DNA of 58,849 nt, from NCBI GenBank assembly GCA_018396675.1, contig JAGTQX010000012.1, positions 1-58,849 on the forward strand, given 5' to 3'. The notes beneath the pieces were generated by a model that worked only from the letters and a program-made list of their open reading frames with translations, ran no database searches and had not been told where the DNA came from. This DNA is from Candidatus Bathyarchaeota archaeon. Its GTDB lineage: Archaea; Thermoproteota; Bathyarchaeia; Bathyarchaeales; Bathycorpusculaceae. Position numbers and translations under genes: made by a program. Below are positions 24,488 to 33,344 of the stretch, one piece after another (position 1 is the first letter of the stretch; every line of letters begins with the position of its first letter).

Positions 24488-25320
24488 AAATGAATGAAAC
24501 CTTTTCAGTTAAAAAATACTTACGAAACTTAAAACTGCCTTTTTGTCCAGGCTGCGGCGCTTTCACTGTGATGAATGCCTTTTTGAAGGCTGTTCATGAA
24601 CTTGGCTATGAAGATCTCAGCAGTTTTGTTTTTTGCAGTGGAATCGGCTGTTCAGCTTGGATTCCCTCACCATACTTTATTGCCGATTCAATTCACACTC
24701 TTCATGGTAGAAGCATCCCGGTAGCCACCGGCGTAAAACTTATGCGTCCAAGCTTAAACGTGGTAGTTTTCGGTGGCGACGGAGATATCGTTGGGATAGG
24801 TCTCAGCCATTTTATCCACGCAGCTCGAAGAAACCTCGACATCCTCGTAATCATGGTTAATAACATGGTTTACGGAATGACTGGAGGGCAAGTTGCGCCA
24901 ACAACACCGTTCAAGGCAAAAACCACCACTACGCCATATGGAAATTTTGAACAACCATTAGACGCGGCAAACTTGGCTGTAGTTGCAGGAGCCAACTATG
25001 TGGCACGTTGGACGACCGCCCACCAAAATGAATTAAAGGAAGCAATAAAAAAGGCGTTGTGCCTCAACGGTTTCCGGTTTATAGAAGCCATAAGCCAATG
25101 TCCAACAGCCTTCGGAAGGAGAGTAGGCTTCAAAGACGCCGGAGAGATGGTCAAATGGTTCAAAGAAAAAGCTATACCTATCGAACAAGCCAAAAAATTA
25201 GGCGAAGAAGACCTAACACAAAAAATAATTCTAGGCGAATTTATTCAAAGAAAGCGGCAAACCTTAACCGAAACAGTTTACAGCGCAATCAAGGAGGCAT
25301 CAAACGTTGAAGAAAATTGA
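24484..25320 (+). CDS. korB: 2-oxoacid:ferredoxin oxidoreductase subunit beta
   Basis: A 278-residue subunit carrying thiamine diphosphate and a 4Fe-4S cluster. FCPGCGAFTV near residue 19 and the later cysteines in CSGIGCSAW are cluster ligands; GGDGDIVGIG followed by NNMVYGMTGGQVAPTTP is the TPP/metal motif. LHGRSIPVATGVKL matches KorB-type enzymes. ATG start overlapping korA, and its stop overlaps the gamma gene by 14 bases, showing a tight operon. Confidence 0.93.
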   Translation: MKMNETFSVKKYLRNLKLPFCPGCGAFTVMNAFLKAVHELGYEDLSSFVFCSGIGCSAWIPSPYFIADSIHTLHGRSIPVATGVKLMRPSLNVVVFGGDGDIVGIGLSHFIHAARRNLDILVIMVNNMVYGMTGGQVAPTTPFKAKTTTTPYGNFEQPLDAANLAVVAGANYVARWTTAHQNELKEAIKKALCLNGFRFIEAISQCPTAFGRRVGFKDAGEMVKWFKEKAIPIEQAKKLGEEDLTQKIILGEFIQRKRQTLTETVYSAIKEASNVEEN

Positions 25321-25852
25321 AATAAGAATAAGCGGACTCGGAGGACAAGGCGTAGTATTAACCGGCCAAATCTTGGGCAAAGCGGCAGTGTACGAAGGCA
25401 AAAACGTTGTACAAACACAAAGCTACGGTGCAGAAGCAAGAGGAACAACCGCAAAAAGCGAAGTAATCATCTCCGAAAACAAAATAGGCTTTCCAATAGT
25501 CAGAAAATGCGACATACTAATCGCAATGAGTCAAGAAGCCTTGGAAAAAAACCTAAAAGACCTAAAAGAAAACGGAATCTTACTAATCGATAACAGCATA
25601 ATAAAAATCGTTCCAAAAACAAACGCAAAAATTTATGCCGTGCCAGCAACAGAAATAGCGGAAAAAAACTTCGGACAAAAACTCTACGCAAACATGGTAA
25701 TCCTCGGAGCTTTAACACAGATAACAAATTTGGTTAAAGAAAAATTCATGGAAAAAGCAATCAAAGACTCTCTACCTGGAAAATCAACCTCTATAAATTT
25801 GCAAGCGTACAAAAAGGGCATAGAATCGGTTCCCACATTTAACCCTCGCTAA
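25307..25852 (+). CDS. korC: 2-oxoacid:ferredoxin oxidoreductase subunit gamma
   Basis: A 181-residue gamma subunit: GLGGQGVVLTGQILGKAAVYEG near the N-terminus and QSYGAEARGTTAKSEVII are diagnostic, followed by DILIAMSQEALEKN. It starts with TTG inside the beta gene. No delta (ferredoxin-like) subunit gene is adjacent, so this is a three-subunit complex as encoded here. The 3' end overlaps the convergent surface-protein gene by 14 bases. Confidence 0.92.
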   Translation: MKKIEIRISGLGGQGVVLTGQILGKAAVYEGKNVVQTQSYGAEARGTTAKSEVIISENKIGFPIVRKCDILIAMSQEALEKNLKDLKENGILLIDNSIIKIVPKTNAKIYAVPATEIAEKNFGQKLYANMVILGALTQITNLVKEKFMEKAIKDSLPGKSTSINLQAYKKGIESVPTFNPR

Positions 25853-27413
25853 GTTTAACGCTACGCTCGTGCACTTTTTTGGATAAGTAGATGGTCATGA
25901 CAATAAGAACTGCAGTTACAGCGGCAAACATATACATTAGGCTCTCTAAATTCTGCTTTTGCTCTTTATATGCCGAATTCGTTTCACCAAATTCTACTTG
26001 GAGCTCATTATAACTCTTCAAAAGGTCGCAAAGTGTCTCGTTTAGCGCATGCAATGTCTCATTTAATGCATAAAGCTGTTCACGAATTACGTCATTACCA
26101 ACATTTAGAGCTATTAAAGTTTCATTCAAAATCAAGTATTCTTTAAGCAAATTGGAATACGAACCGTTTAAATTATCAAATTTATTTATCAAATTCAAAT
26201 ATTCTGCGACTAATTGATAATAAAGATCAAGCAGCTCAGAATACACTATTTTAACAGAACAGTTTTTTGGGTATGTTAGATAAATGCAAATTTTCTTTTC
26301 ATCAGTGATGTTAAGCAATGAAACATAAACTTCTTCGTCATTAATTAAAATGGTGCTCACATTTTCCATCAGGTCCCTAGGAATGAAAATTCTGCTAAAA
26401 CCTGCGGAATCATTGCTTACCGCGTTAAAGAATATTGTTTTGGTTTTTAATTCCGCAACATTTGTAAAAGTTAAATTGGTAATCGTTGAGTTGGAGATTA
26501 TAGTGATGTAATCAATGTTTTCTTTAAAATATACCGTAAAAACGTGAAAAGCTCCCATTAAAGGATAATGATCTCTGTCAGTCTCCGTGACGTTATAAGG
26601 GATATCTCCTATGCCGTCCGCGTTTAGGTCATACCCCTTATAATCACTCCAATAATTTCCTTCATTGTTATAAAACCATATGTTAGTTACACGTTCAGTG
26701 TATACTTGATAATTATTCTGCTCAAAATTGTTATGATAAAAAACGTTATCATTGCTGTATAAAAAAATATAGGCGCCAAAGAAGTTACTTGAGATGGTGT
26801 TCTCATATATCATATTGCTAAAGGAATAGTAAATATCAATCCCATCAGTGTTTTTACTGATTTCGTTTCTATAAATGAAATTTCCTCCTGAATAAAGAAG
26901 TTGAATAGCAATATAATTTGCGCATATTACATTCTCGTAAATATAATTCCCGCTACAAGAGAACATTTGAATTCCCATTTGAGTATTCATTATTCTATTG
27001 TTGCTGATGGTGATGTTTCCTGCACGCTCTATGAATACCCCGCAACCCATAGAAAGACTACTGTTTCGCACGGTAAATCCGCTAATTTTCACATTACCAG
27101 TTTCTATTGAAATAACGTTTCCCGCCATGTTTCCATCAATAATTGTGTGCTCTCTGTCTTCTCCGATAAGCGTGATGCTTTTGTTTACCAGTATATTTTC
27201 ATAATATTCTCCTCTGCGCACAAATACTATGTCTCCTATATCCGCGCTATTTATTGCTTCTTGAATGCTGTCAAAACCATCGTCACCAACAATTAATGTT
27301 CTTGGACTGGCTTTTACAGTTAATTCATATCCTCTACAAGTCCACATGGCCGAATATAAACATAAAATCATCAAAAACGAAATGAAATGGCTCTTAGTCA
27401 TTTGTATTCCCAC
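25839..27413 (-). CDS. secreted, membrane-anchored right-handed beta-helix (NosD-like) protein
   Basis: A 524-residue surface protein. A signal peptide is near the N-terminus (FISFLMILCLYSAMW). Residues about 45-260 are parallel beta-helix repeats of the NosD/pectate-lyase type (FDSIQEAINSADIGDIVFV, then repeated N-x-I-x-x-N/Y-N rungs such as GNITISNNRI and NMIYENTISSN), followed by NYWSDYKGYDLNADGIGDIPY, common in archaeal NosD-like proteins. About residues 390-480 form a helical stretch with repeated L-N-E-T-L units, and a single membrane segment (MYMFAAVTAVLIVMTIYL) precedes a short basic tail. It likely projects from the cell surface; ligand unknown. Many Asn sites suggest glycosylation. 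Confidence 0.82.
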   Translation of the reverse strand: MGIQMTKSHFISFLMILCLYSAMWTCRGYELTVKASPRTLIVGDDGFDSIQEAINSADIGDIVFVRRGEYYENILVNKSITLIGEDREHTIIDGNMAGNVISIETGNVKISGFTVRNSSLSMGCGVFIERAGNITISNNRIMNTQMGIQMFSCSGNYIYENVICANYIAIQLLYSGGNFIYRNEISKNTDGIDIYYSFSNMIYENTISSNFFGAYIFLYSNDNVFYHNNFEQNNYQVYTERVTNIWFYNNEGNYWSDYKGYDLNADGIGDIPYNVTETDRDHYPLMGAFHVFTVYFKENIDYITIISNSTITNLTFTNVAELKTKTIFFNAVSNDSAGFSRIFIPRDLMENVSTILINDEEVYVSLLNITDEKKICIYLTYPKNCSVKIVYSELLDLYYQLVAEYLNLINKFDNLNGSYSNLLKEYLILNETLIALNVGNDVIREQLYALNETLHALNETLCDLLKSYNELQVEFGETNSAYKEQKQNLESLMYMFAAVTAVLIVMTIYLSKKVHERSVKLSEG

Positions 27414-27453
27414 TTTTAAAATTATGTCAAATACCTATTAAACATTTAAGTCA

Positions 27454-28074
27454 TCAAATTTTGTCACTTTCTGCCAGTATTTTTCCAAATACAACAGAGC
27501 TTAAGGCTGCTATCAAAAGTGATATCACGAAAATTATCGGGTTGACGCTGGATTGTAATAGATTCCAAACAATAGCAATATAAGCAAGAAAAATTGTTAA
27601 AGCTAAAACAAAAAGTTTCATTTTAATTGCGCTCTTATGGCCTTTTGCTTTTTTTTGCGTAGCCAAAATTGATTTTAACTTTTCTTTTGTTTGCCGTATT
27701 TGTTCATCAGTTGCAAATAGGATTTGATTTTTGTCACTGTCAAGAAATTTAAAACTCGAGAGGGCGTATCTCTGCAGTTCCCAAGGCTTGTTTTTTGATA
27801 AAATTAATACCACGCCACTTTTTTCCATTTTTTTAAGTATTGTTTGGATTTTGCGAATAAGCTGAATATCGCTTATTTTTTCTTCGCCATACATCTTTTT
27901 TATTAAATCTTTTACGTTTGGAAAGCACAATTGTAGCTGGAAAATTGCAATGGTTCTTGAAAGTTCATATTGATATTCTCCCTCCCTCAAACGTACGCTG
28001 ACTTTTTTGTAATCTGAATTTAGGGCTTCTTCTAAGATCTGCAGTTCAAAATCGTTTGACTCGTCTATTTCCAC
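27454..28074 (-). CDS. hypothetical protein with two C-terminal membrane segments
   Basis: About 206 residues from the GTG at 28074; the frame extends to an ATG at 28134, but that part encodes TATA-like A/T sequence (ATATATGTTTATG) and is probably promoter. The soluble region resembles a winged-helix or helical bundle (SRTIAIFQLQLCFPNVKDLI, then IQTILKKMEKSGVVLILS) and ends with two hydrophobic segments (LFVLALTIFLAYIAIVW and PIIFVISLLIAALSSVVF). It could be a membrane-tethered DNA-binding or sensor protein; no family recognised. It precedes the beta-helix gene on the same strand. Confidence 0.6.
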   Translation of the reverse strand: MEIDESNDFELQILEEALNSDYKKVSVRLREGEYQYELSRTIAIFQLQLCFPNVKDLIKKMYGEEKISDIQLIRKIQTILKKMEKSGVVLILSKNKPWELQRYALSSFKFLDSDKNQILFATDEQIRQTKEKLKSILATQKKAKGHKSAIKMKLFVLALTIFLAYIAIVWNLLQSSVNPIIFVISLLIAALSSVVFGKILAESDKI

Positions 28075-28253
28075 TATAACCACTTCAACTTTTTCAATTG
28101 AAATAATATACACATAAACATATATGAAGTTCATTCTTTTAAACGTCTTCTATCTGTTTTCAACCGGATCCATAGAAAAAATCAATATTCCTTTAAAGTT
28201 GCACAGCATTATAGCGGGTTTACGATTTGAAAGCATGTCCATACATACAAGTT

Positions 28254-28619
28254 ATGTGTAGTTATGGCATACCTAATTTTGGCAAGAAATATCGAGGTTC
28301 ATTTGAGACTATAGCCTTAATACTAGAATTTGCAAGTAATGAGGTAAGTCGTTTTTCTATTGCACGCCATTTAAATACGAATTACTTTCACTTGGACAGA
28401 TACCTAAGTTTTCTTATCAAAACGGGTTTTATCGAAATTAAGTTTTGTGGAAAGAGAATTTTATACAAGACTTCTGAAAAAGGTTTCGAGTTCTTAAGAC
28501 TTTACCGCATTCTGTTAGGAATGATTGCGTTCCCTTCCCAAGAGAGCATGAGCGGAGTTTCTAAGAGTGCCCCCAAACTGATAAGTGGTGATGTAAGCGA
28601 GGAAAGGCATGTGGAATAA
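28254..28619 (+). CDS. winged-helix transcriptional regulator
   Basis: About 121 residues from ATG 28254 (a TTG at 28227 gives a longer form). The body matches the archaeal HTH_45-type winged helix: KKYRGSFETIALILEFA, the recognition region NTNYFHLDRYLSFLIKTGFIE and the wing YKTSEKGFEFLRLYR. It is probably a DNA-binding regulator. It is divergent from the membrane protein and may control that gene. The coding end contributes one arm of an 11-bp inverted repeat (28606-28616). Confidence 0.75.
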   Translation: MCSYGIPNFGKKYRGSFETIALILEFASNEVSRFSIARHLNTNYFHLDRYLSFLIKTGFIEIKFCGKRILYKTSEKGFEFLRLYRILLGMIAFPSQESMSGVSKSAPKLISGDVSEERHVE

Positions 28620-28676
28620 TCGCCTATTTACGTTTTCTCCCTTCTCCTTTCGGCTTAAGGAGTTGTTCCACATGCC
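28606..28676. repeat. 11-bp inverted repeat with nested 6-bp hairpin
   Basis: GGCATGTGGAA (28606-28616) and TTCCACATGCC (28666-28676) are perfect complements 49 bases apart. Inside lies CTCCTT (28644-28649) and AAGGAG (28657-28662) with a 7-base loop. The left arm is the last codons of the winged-helix gene. It may be a terminator-like RNA fold, or a binding site upstream of purM. Confidence 0.6.
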
Positions 28677-28757
28677 CCTTAAATCATTTCTACTCAGTTT
28701 TCTGCTGAAGGTTTAAAAGGCTTTATTACGACCAGTAAGTAAGTGAGGGGTTGTTGC

Positions 28758-29837
28758 TTGCCTCGAAGATATACTTATGCTAGCAGTGGTGTTAATAGGG
28801 AGTTGAGGGCTAAAGCGAAGAGAAATCTGCGTTTGTTATTTAAGACTTACAATTTTAGTCGTTATGGTAAGTTGATTAGGCTTCCTTATGGTAACGTTTT
28901 TCCTTTTCGTGGCGGCTGCTGTTTAGATCTTGTTATTGAGGGTGTCGGTACTAAGGTTCTTGTTGCACAGCTTGCCGACAAATATGACACCATTGGTGTT
29001 GATGGTGTGGCCATGGCTGTTAACGATGTCATTCGTTCCGGAGCAAAGCCTTTGGCTGTAGCAGATAATATTCATGCGCAAGTTTCTGATCCTGTCTTGG
29101 TTAGAGAGTGGATGAAGGGGGTTGTTCAAGGCGCTGTTGAGGCTGAATGTGTTGTGCCGAGCGGCGAGATTGGCGACGTAGCTGAGTTAATCTATGGCTT
29201 AGTTGAAGGAAAGGGTTTTGACATGGTTTTCGCGGCAATCGGCGAAGTTTCCACAGATAAAATAATCGCTGGAAGAGATATTAAGCCTGGCGATATTGTT
29301 GTTGGCTTGCGCAGTTCCGGTGTTCACAGTAATGGCATAACTTTGGCGAGGAAAGTTTTGTTTAAACATTGGGGTGGTAAATATGATCCTTTTGAGGTTC
29401 CAGAACCTTTGGAAAGGGAAGTGGTTTATGAAGTTTTGGAGCCTACGAAGATTTATGTTAAGCCTTTTTTGAGCGTTGCGGACGATGTTAAAGTGAAAGG
29501 CGCTGTGCATATTACTGGTGACGCTTATCTTAAGTTTGAGCGTTTAGCACTTTTTTCGAAGGGAATAGGCTTTGAATTTAATAATTTTAAGCCTCAACCA
29601 ATCTTTGAACTAATTCAGAAGACTGCTTTAGAGCTTGGCGGCAGAATCTCTGATGAGGAGATGTTTAAGACCTTTAACATGGGCTGGGGCTTTGCAATCA
29701 TAATCGACAAGTCGGATAGAGACAGCGCAATTGATTCTCTGGAAAGGGCTGGTGTGCACGCTGAAGAAATCGGCTGCGTTAAAAGCTTCAAAGGAGTAAA
29801 GGTCATCTACAAGGGCAAAAAGATTATTCTCAAGTAG
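28758..29837 (+). CDS. purM: phosphoribosylformylglycinamidine cyclo-ligase (AIR synthase)
   Basis: About 359 residues. PurM closes the imidazole ring, FGAM + ATP to AIR + ADP + phosphate. Family features: YASSGVNRELRAKAK at the start, IEGVGTKVLVAQ, DTIGVDGVAMAVNDVIRSGAKPL, GLRSSGVHSNG and the C-terminal MGWGFAIII. The frame could start at GTG 28743, but TTG 28758, with GAGG upstream, gives the expected N-terminus. A TATA-like GTTTAAAAGG lies at about 28711-28720. It is 58 bases before purS. Confidence 0.94.
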   Translation: MPRRYTYASSGVNRELRAKAKRNLRLLFKTYNFSRYGKLIRLPYGNVFPFRGGCCLDLVIEGVGTKVLVAQLADKYDTIGVDGVAMAVNDVIRSGAKPLAVADNIHAQVSDPVLVREWMKGVVQGAVEAECVVPSGEIGDVAELIYGLVEGKGFDMVFAAIGEVSTDKIIAGRDIKPGDIVVGLRSSGVHSNGITLARKVLFKHWGGKYDPFEVPEPLEREVVYEVLEPTKIYVKPFLSVADDVKVKGAVHITGDAYLKFERLALFSKGIGFEFNNFKPQPIFELIQKTALELGGRISDEEMFKTFNMGWGFAIIIDKSDRDSAIDSLERAGVHAEEIGCVKSFKGVKVIYKGKKIILK

Positions 29838-29894
29838 CTTTTGCTTTTTTGCTGGTGAAAGCGTTTAAATCTCTTTTAAGTCAAAGATTACCAC

Positions 29895-30146
29895 ATGAAG
29901 TATCATTTAAAAGTTGAAGTTGGTTTAAAGCCGGGACACAGTGATCCTGAAGGCGAGACCACCTCGCGTTTACTTAGGGAGCTTGGGTATAAGGTTGATA
30001 GAGTGAATGTGAGCAAAGTTTACAATGTGATTCTGGAGGCTAGTTCGCGGCAAGAAGCTTTGACAAAGGCTGAGGAAATGTGTAAAAGGCTTTTGGCTAA
30101 TCCCACGAAAGACAATTACATTATTATTGTTGAGGAAGAGAAATGA
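29895..30146 (+). CDS. purS: phosphoribosylformylglycinamidine synthase subunit PurS
   Basis: An 83-residue small subunit of FGAM synthase that links PurL and PurQ. MKYHLKVEVGLKPGHSDPEGE and ARTSRLLRELGYKVDRVNV-like helix are typical (here TTSRLLRELGYKVDRVNV). ATG start after a TATA-like CGTTTAAATC (29861-29870), so the operon purS-purL-purQ may have its own promoter. Its stop overlaps the purL ATG (ATGA). Confidence 0.94.
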   Translation: MKYHLKVEVGLKPGHSDPEGETTSRLLRELGYKVDRVNVSKVYNVILEASSRQEALTKAEEMCKRLLANPTKDNYIIIVEEEK

Positions 30147-32524
30147 GCGTAGGCCTGTACATCCGCAGAAAGACGAGCTTCGCGCTTTTCGAAGTAAACC
30201 TTTTGGAAGCTTCTAATCAGCAACTTTTAGATGTGAGCCGCGAGCTCGGGTTGGGTTTAAACCTTCAAGAGATGAAAGCTGTACAGAATTATTTTATGAT
30301 GAAACAGCGAAACCCTACCGATGTTGAGCTTCAAACAATAGGGCAAACATGGTCTGAACATTGTTTTCATAAAACTTTCAAAGGCTTAATAGACTTTGAT
30401 GGAAAGAAAATCGATAGCCTCTTCAAAACTTATCTTTTTAGAGCGACAAGGGAAATCAACCCGAAGTGGTGCTTTTCAGTTTTTGAGGATAACGCCGGCA
30501 TAATACACTTTGACAATGGTTACGGCGTGGCTGTTAAGGTTGAAACTCATAATCATCCTTCAGCAATAGAGCCTTTTGGCGGCGCAGCAACAGGGGTCGG
30601 CGGCGTAATCCGTGATATTTTAGGCGTTTGGGCAGATCCCATTGCATGTATGGATGTTTTGGGCTTCGGCCCGCTTGAGTATCCCTACGAGGCGCTTCCA
30701 TCTGGCGTGAAGCATCCGAAATATGTTTACATGGGTGTTGTGGCTGGCATTGGCAATTACGGCAATAATATGGGCATTCCTACAATAAACGGCGCCATAT
30801 ATTTCGATGAAAGCTATGTTGGGAACGTTGTGGTTTATTGCGGATGTGTGGGACTTCTTCCGCTTGATAAGTTCAGGAAAAACGTGAAACCGGGAGACAT
30901 TATTGTGTTGGCTGGTGGGAAAACTGGGCGCGATGGTATACACGGTGTAACTTTTGCTTCAGCGGAGCTTACTGAGAAATCCGAGGAAATCTCGCGACCG
31001 GCTGTTCAAATTGCTAACCCTATTGAAGAAGAGAAACTGAAAAGGGCTGTAATTGCCATCAGAGATCTTGAGTTGGCGTCAGCAATAACTGATCTTGGCG
31101 GTGGCGGCTTGTCATCTGCCATCGGCGAAACCGCTAAAAAGTTTAATTGTGGCGCGGTTGTCGAGTTGGATAAGGTTCCTTTGAAGTATTTGGATTTGGC
31201 TCCATGGGAAATTTACGTTTCCGAGTCGCAAGAAAGAATGCTTTTGGCGGTTCCTCCAGAAAACCTTAACAAAGTTTTAGAAATTTTTCAAGGCGAAGAT
31301 GTTGATGCGACGGCCATCGGTAAATACACTGAAGACAAAATCCTGCAAATATTTTATATGAATGAGAAGGTTGCGGAAATAGATGTTCCATTCCTCTTTG
31401 AACCGCCACGGATTGTACGTACAGCAAAGTTTGTTTCTTCAAAGTTTGAGGAGCCAGCTTTTCCAGAGCCAACGAATATGACTGAAGTGCTTTTACAACT
31501 TTTATCTTCACCTAACATCGCAAGTAGAGAAAAAGTGGTGAGAACTTATGATCATGAAGTGAAGGGCAACACTGTTCTCAAGCCACTGCATGGCAAGTTC
31601 GGCGGACCTAACGATGCTGCTGTGCTTAAACCTTTGAAGAATTCTTGGAAGGGTTTAGTGATCTCCTGTGGAATGAACCCGAATTATGGGAAGATTGACA
31701 CGTACTGGATGGCTGCATCCGCCATCGACGAGGCGATACGAAATAATGTGGCCGTCGGCGGCAGAAGGATAGCGCTTCTTGATAATTTCACTTGGGGAAA
31801 TCCTGAAAAACCTGAAAGACTTGGTGGTCTTGTCAGAGCGTGTGAAGCCTGCTACCGTTTTGCAAAGGTCTTCAAGACGCCTTTCATATCTGGGAAAGAC
31901 AGTCTCTACAATGAATCTCCGCTTGGTCCGGTGACGCCGACGCTGCTAATAACTGCTATAGGAGTTATCCCTGACATACGTGCATCGATATCCGTTGATG
32001 TTAAAGCGCCCAATGATAACATATACATTGTTGGAAAAACGTACCGTGAACTTGGCGGTTCAGAATATTATAAGCTTAAAGGCCTTATTGGAAACTCTGT
32101 GCCAAGAGTGCGACCGAAACAAGCAAAAAAATCCTTCCAAACGATCACAAAAGCGATTGATTTAGGGCTTGTTTGTGCTTGTCATGATTTATCTGAAGGC
32201 GGTTTGGCTGTGGCTGCTGCAGAAATGGCTTTTTCCGGCGGTTACGGCGTTGAACTCGACTTGCGTGCTGTTCCGACGGACGGTTTAGGTAGAAACGATT
32301 TTGTGCTCTTTTCGGAGTCTAACAGTCGATTTCTCGTTGAAGTGCCGGAAAAATGTGAAAAAGACTTCGAAACAGTGATGCAGAGGACTTTTTATGCGAA
32401 GATTGGAAAAGTTACGAAGGTTCCAAAATTGTGCATTCGCGGGTTAAGCGGCGAAGTTATTGTCGATGTTGCAGTCAGTAAACTGTTAAGTTCATGGAAG
32501 AATTTTCCGCGAGGTGAAGTCTAA
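30143..32524 (+). CDS. purL: phosphoribosylformylglycinamidine synthase subunit PurL
   Basis: A 793-residue large subunit that converts FGAR, ATP and ammonia (from PurQ) to FGAM. GQTWSEHCFHKTFKG near residue 70, VKVETHNHPSAIEPFGGAATGVGG, and GGLGRNDF-like C-terminal part (LSEGGLAVAAAEMAFSGG) are typical. The first 30 residues (MSVGLYIRRKTSFALFEVNL) are a little longer than the shortest homologues. ATG overlaps purS; purQ follows with overlap or a 1-base gap. Confidence 0.95.
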   Translation: MSVGLYIRRKTSFALFEVNLLEASNQQLLDVSRELGLGLNLQEMKAVQNYFMMKQRNPTDVELQTIGQTWSEHCFHKTFKGLIDFDGKKIDSLFKTYLFRATREINPKWCFSVFEDNAGIIHFDNGYGVAVKVETHNHPSAIEPFGGAATGVGGVIRDILGVWADPIACMDVLGFGPLEYPYEALPSGVKHPKYVYMGVVAGIGNYGNNMGIPTINGAIYFDESYVGNVVVYCGCVGLLPLDKFRKNVKPGDIIVLAGGKTGRDGIHGVTFASAELTEKSEEISRPAVQIANPIEEEKLKRAVIAIRDLELASAITDLGGGGLSSAIGETAKKFNCGAVVELDKVPLKYLDLAPWEIYVSESQERMLLAVPPENLNKVLEIFQGEDVDATAIGKYTEDKILQIFYMNEKVAEIDVPFLFEPPRIVRTAKFVSSKFEEPAFPEPTNMTEVLLQLLSSPNIASREKVVRTYDHEVKGNTVLKPLHGKFGGPNDAAVLKPLKNSWKGLVISCGMNPNYGKIDTYWMAASAIDEAIRNNVAVGGRRIALLDNFTWGNPEKPERLGGLVRACEACYRFAKVFKTPFISGKDSLYNESPLGPVTPTLLITAIGVIPDIRASISVDVKAPNDNIYIVGKTYRELGGSEYYKLKGLIGNSVPRVRPKQAKKSFQTITKAIDLGLVCACHDLSEGGLAVAAAEMAFSGGYGVELDLRAVPTDGLGRNDFVLFSESNSRFLVEVPEKCEKDFETVMQRTFYAKIGKVTKVPKLCIRGLSGEVIVDVAVSKLLSSWKNFPRGEV

Positions 32525-32525
32525 C

Positions 32526-33344
32526 GTGAAACGCGAAGAAATACGCGTTTGCATTTTGCGAGTTGGCGGAACAAACTGCGACGCTGAAACTCAAACAGCG
32601 TTTGAAGCTTTAAATGTTCAAGCTGAAGTTTTACACGTTAACGAAGTTGTTAAGCGTCGAAGTTTGTTAGATTATGATGCACTGGTTTTTCCAGGCGGCT
32701 TCTCTTTCGGCGATTACGTGCGTGCTGGCGCCATTTGGGCGAAATGGATACTTGTGAAACTTGGAAAAGAACTAAAGGCATTCGTTGAAGAAGGTCGCCC
32801 AATACTTGGAATTTGCAATGGTTTTCAAGTTCTTGTTGAGGCAGGTTTGCTTCCAGCTTTTGAGGGAATAGCCCAGTATCCAGAAGCGGCGTTAGCCACG
32901 AACCATCCACCAGGATACAATTGCCGCTGGATCTACATTAAACATGAAAACAGTGGAAAATGTATATTCACACGCAAAATTCCAAAAGGGAAAGTTTTGC
33001 ACATGCCTGTTGCTCATTCTGAAGGTAGATTTCTTTTGCCGAAGGAAAAAGAGCAACGTGACCTAGCAAAGCTTTACGAAAACGACCAACTAGTGTTTAG
33101 ATACTGCACATCTGATGGGAAATATGCTGATGGCAAGTTCCCAATAAACCCAAACGGTTCTTTTCACGACATAGTTGGCATATGCAACCCGGAAGGCACA
33201 GTGTTCGGTTTAATGCCACATCCGGAGAGAGCCTTCTTCTGGTGGCAGCAGCCAGATTGGACTAGTCAGATGTTGATGCCACACCACGGCGATGGCAAAC
33301 TAATCTTCGAAAGTCTTATCGATTATCTAGAAAAAAAGTTTTAA
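32526..33344 (+). CDS. purQ: phosphoribosylformylglycinamidine synthase glutaminase subunit PurQ
   Basis: A 272-residue class I glutaminase. The catalytic triad is visible: Cys97 in ILGICNGFQ, and His and Glu in MPHPERAFF near the C-terminus. FPGGFSFGDYVRAGAIWA is diagnostic. GTG at 32526 is preferred; a GTG at 32514 inside purL is also open. The 3' end overlaps the convergent PfkB gene by 18 bases. Confidence 0.95.
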   Translation: MKREEIRVCILRVGGTNCDAETQTAFEALNVQAEVLHVNEVVKRRSLLDYDALVFPGGFSFGDYVRAGAIWAKWILVKLGKELKAFVEEGRPILGICNGFQVLVEAGLLPAFEGIAQYPEAALATNHPPGYNCRWIYIKHENSGKCIFTRKIPKGKVLHMPVAHSEGRFLLPKEKEQRDLAKLYENDQLVFRYCTSDGKYADGKFPINPNGSFHDIVGICNPEGTVFGLMPHPERAFFWWQQPDWTSQMLMPHHGDGKLIFESLIDYLEKKF

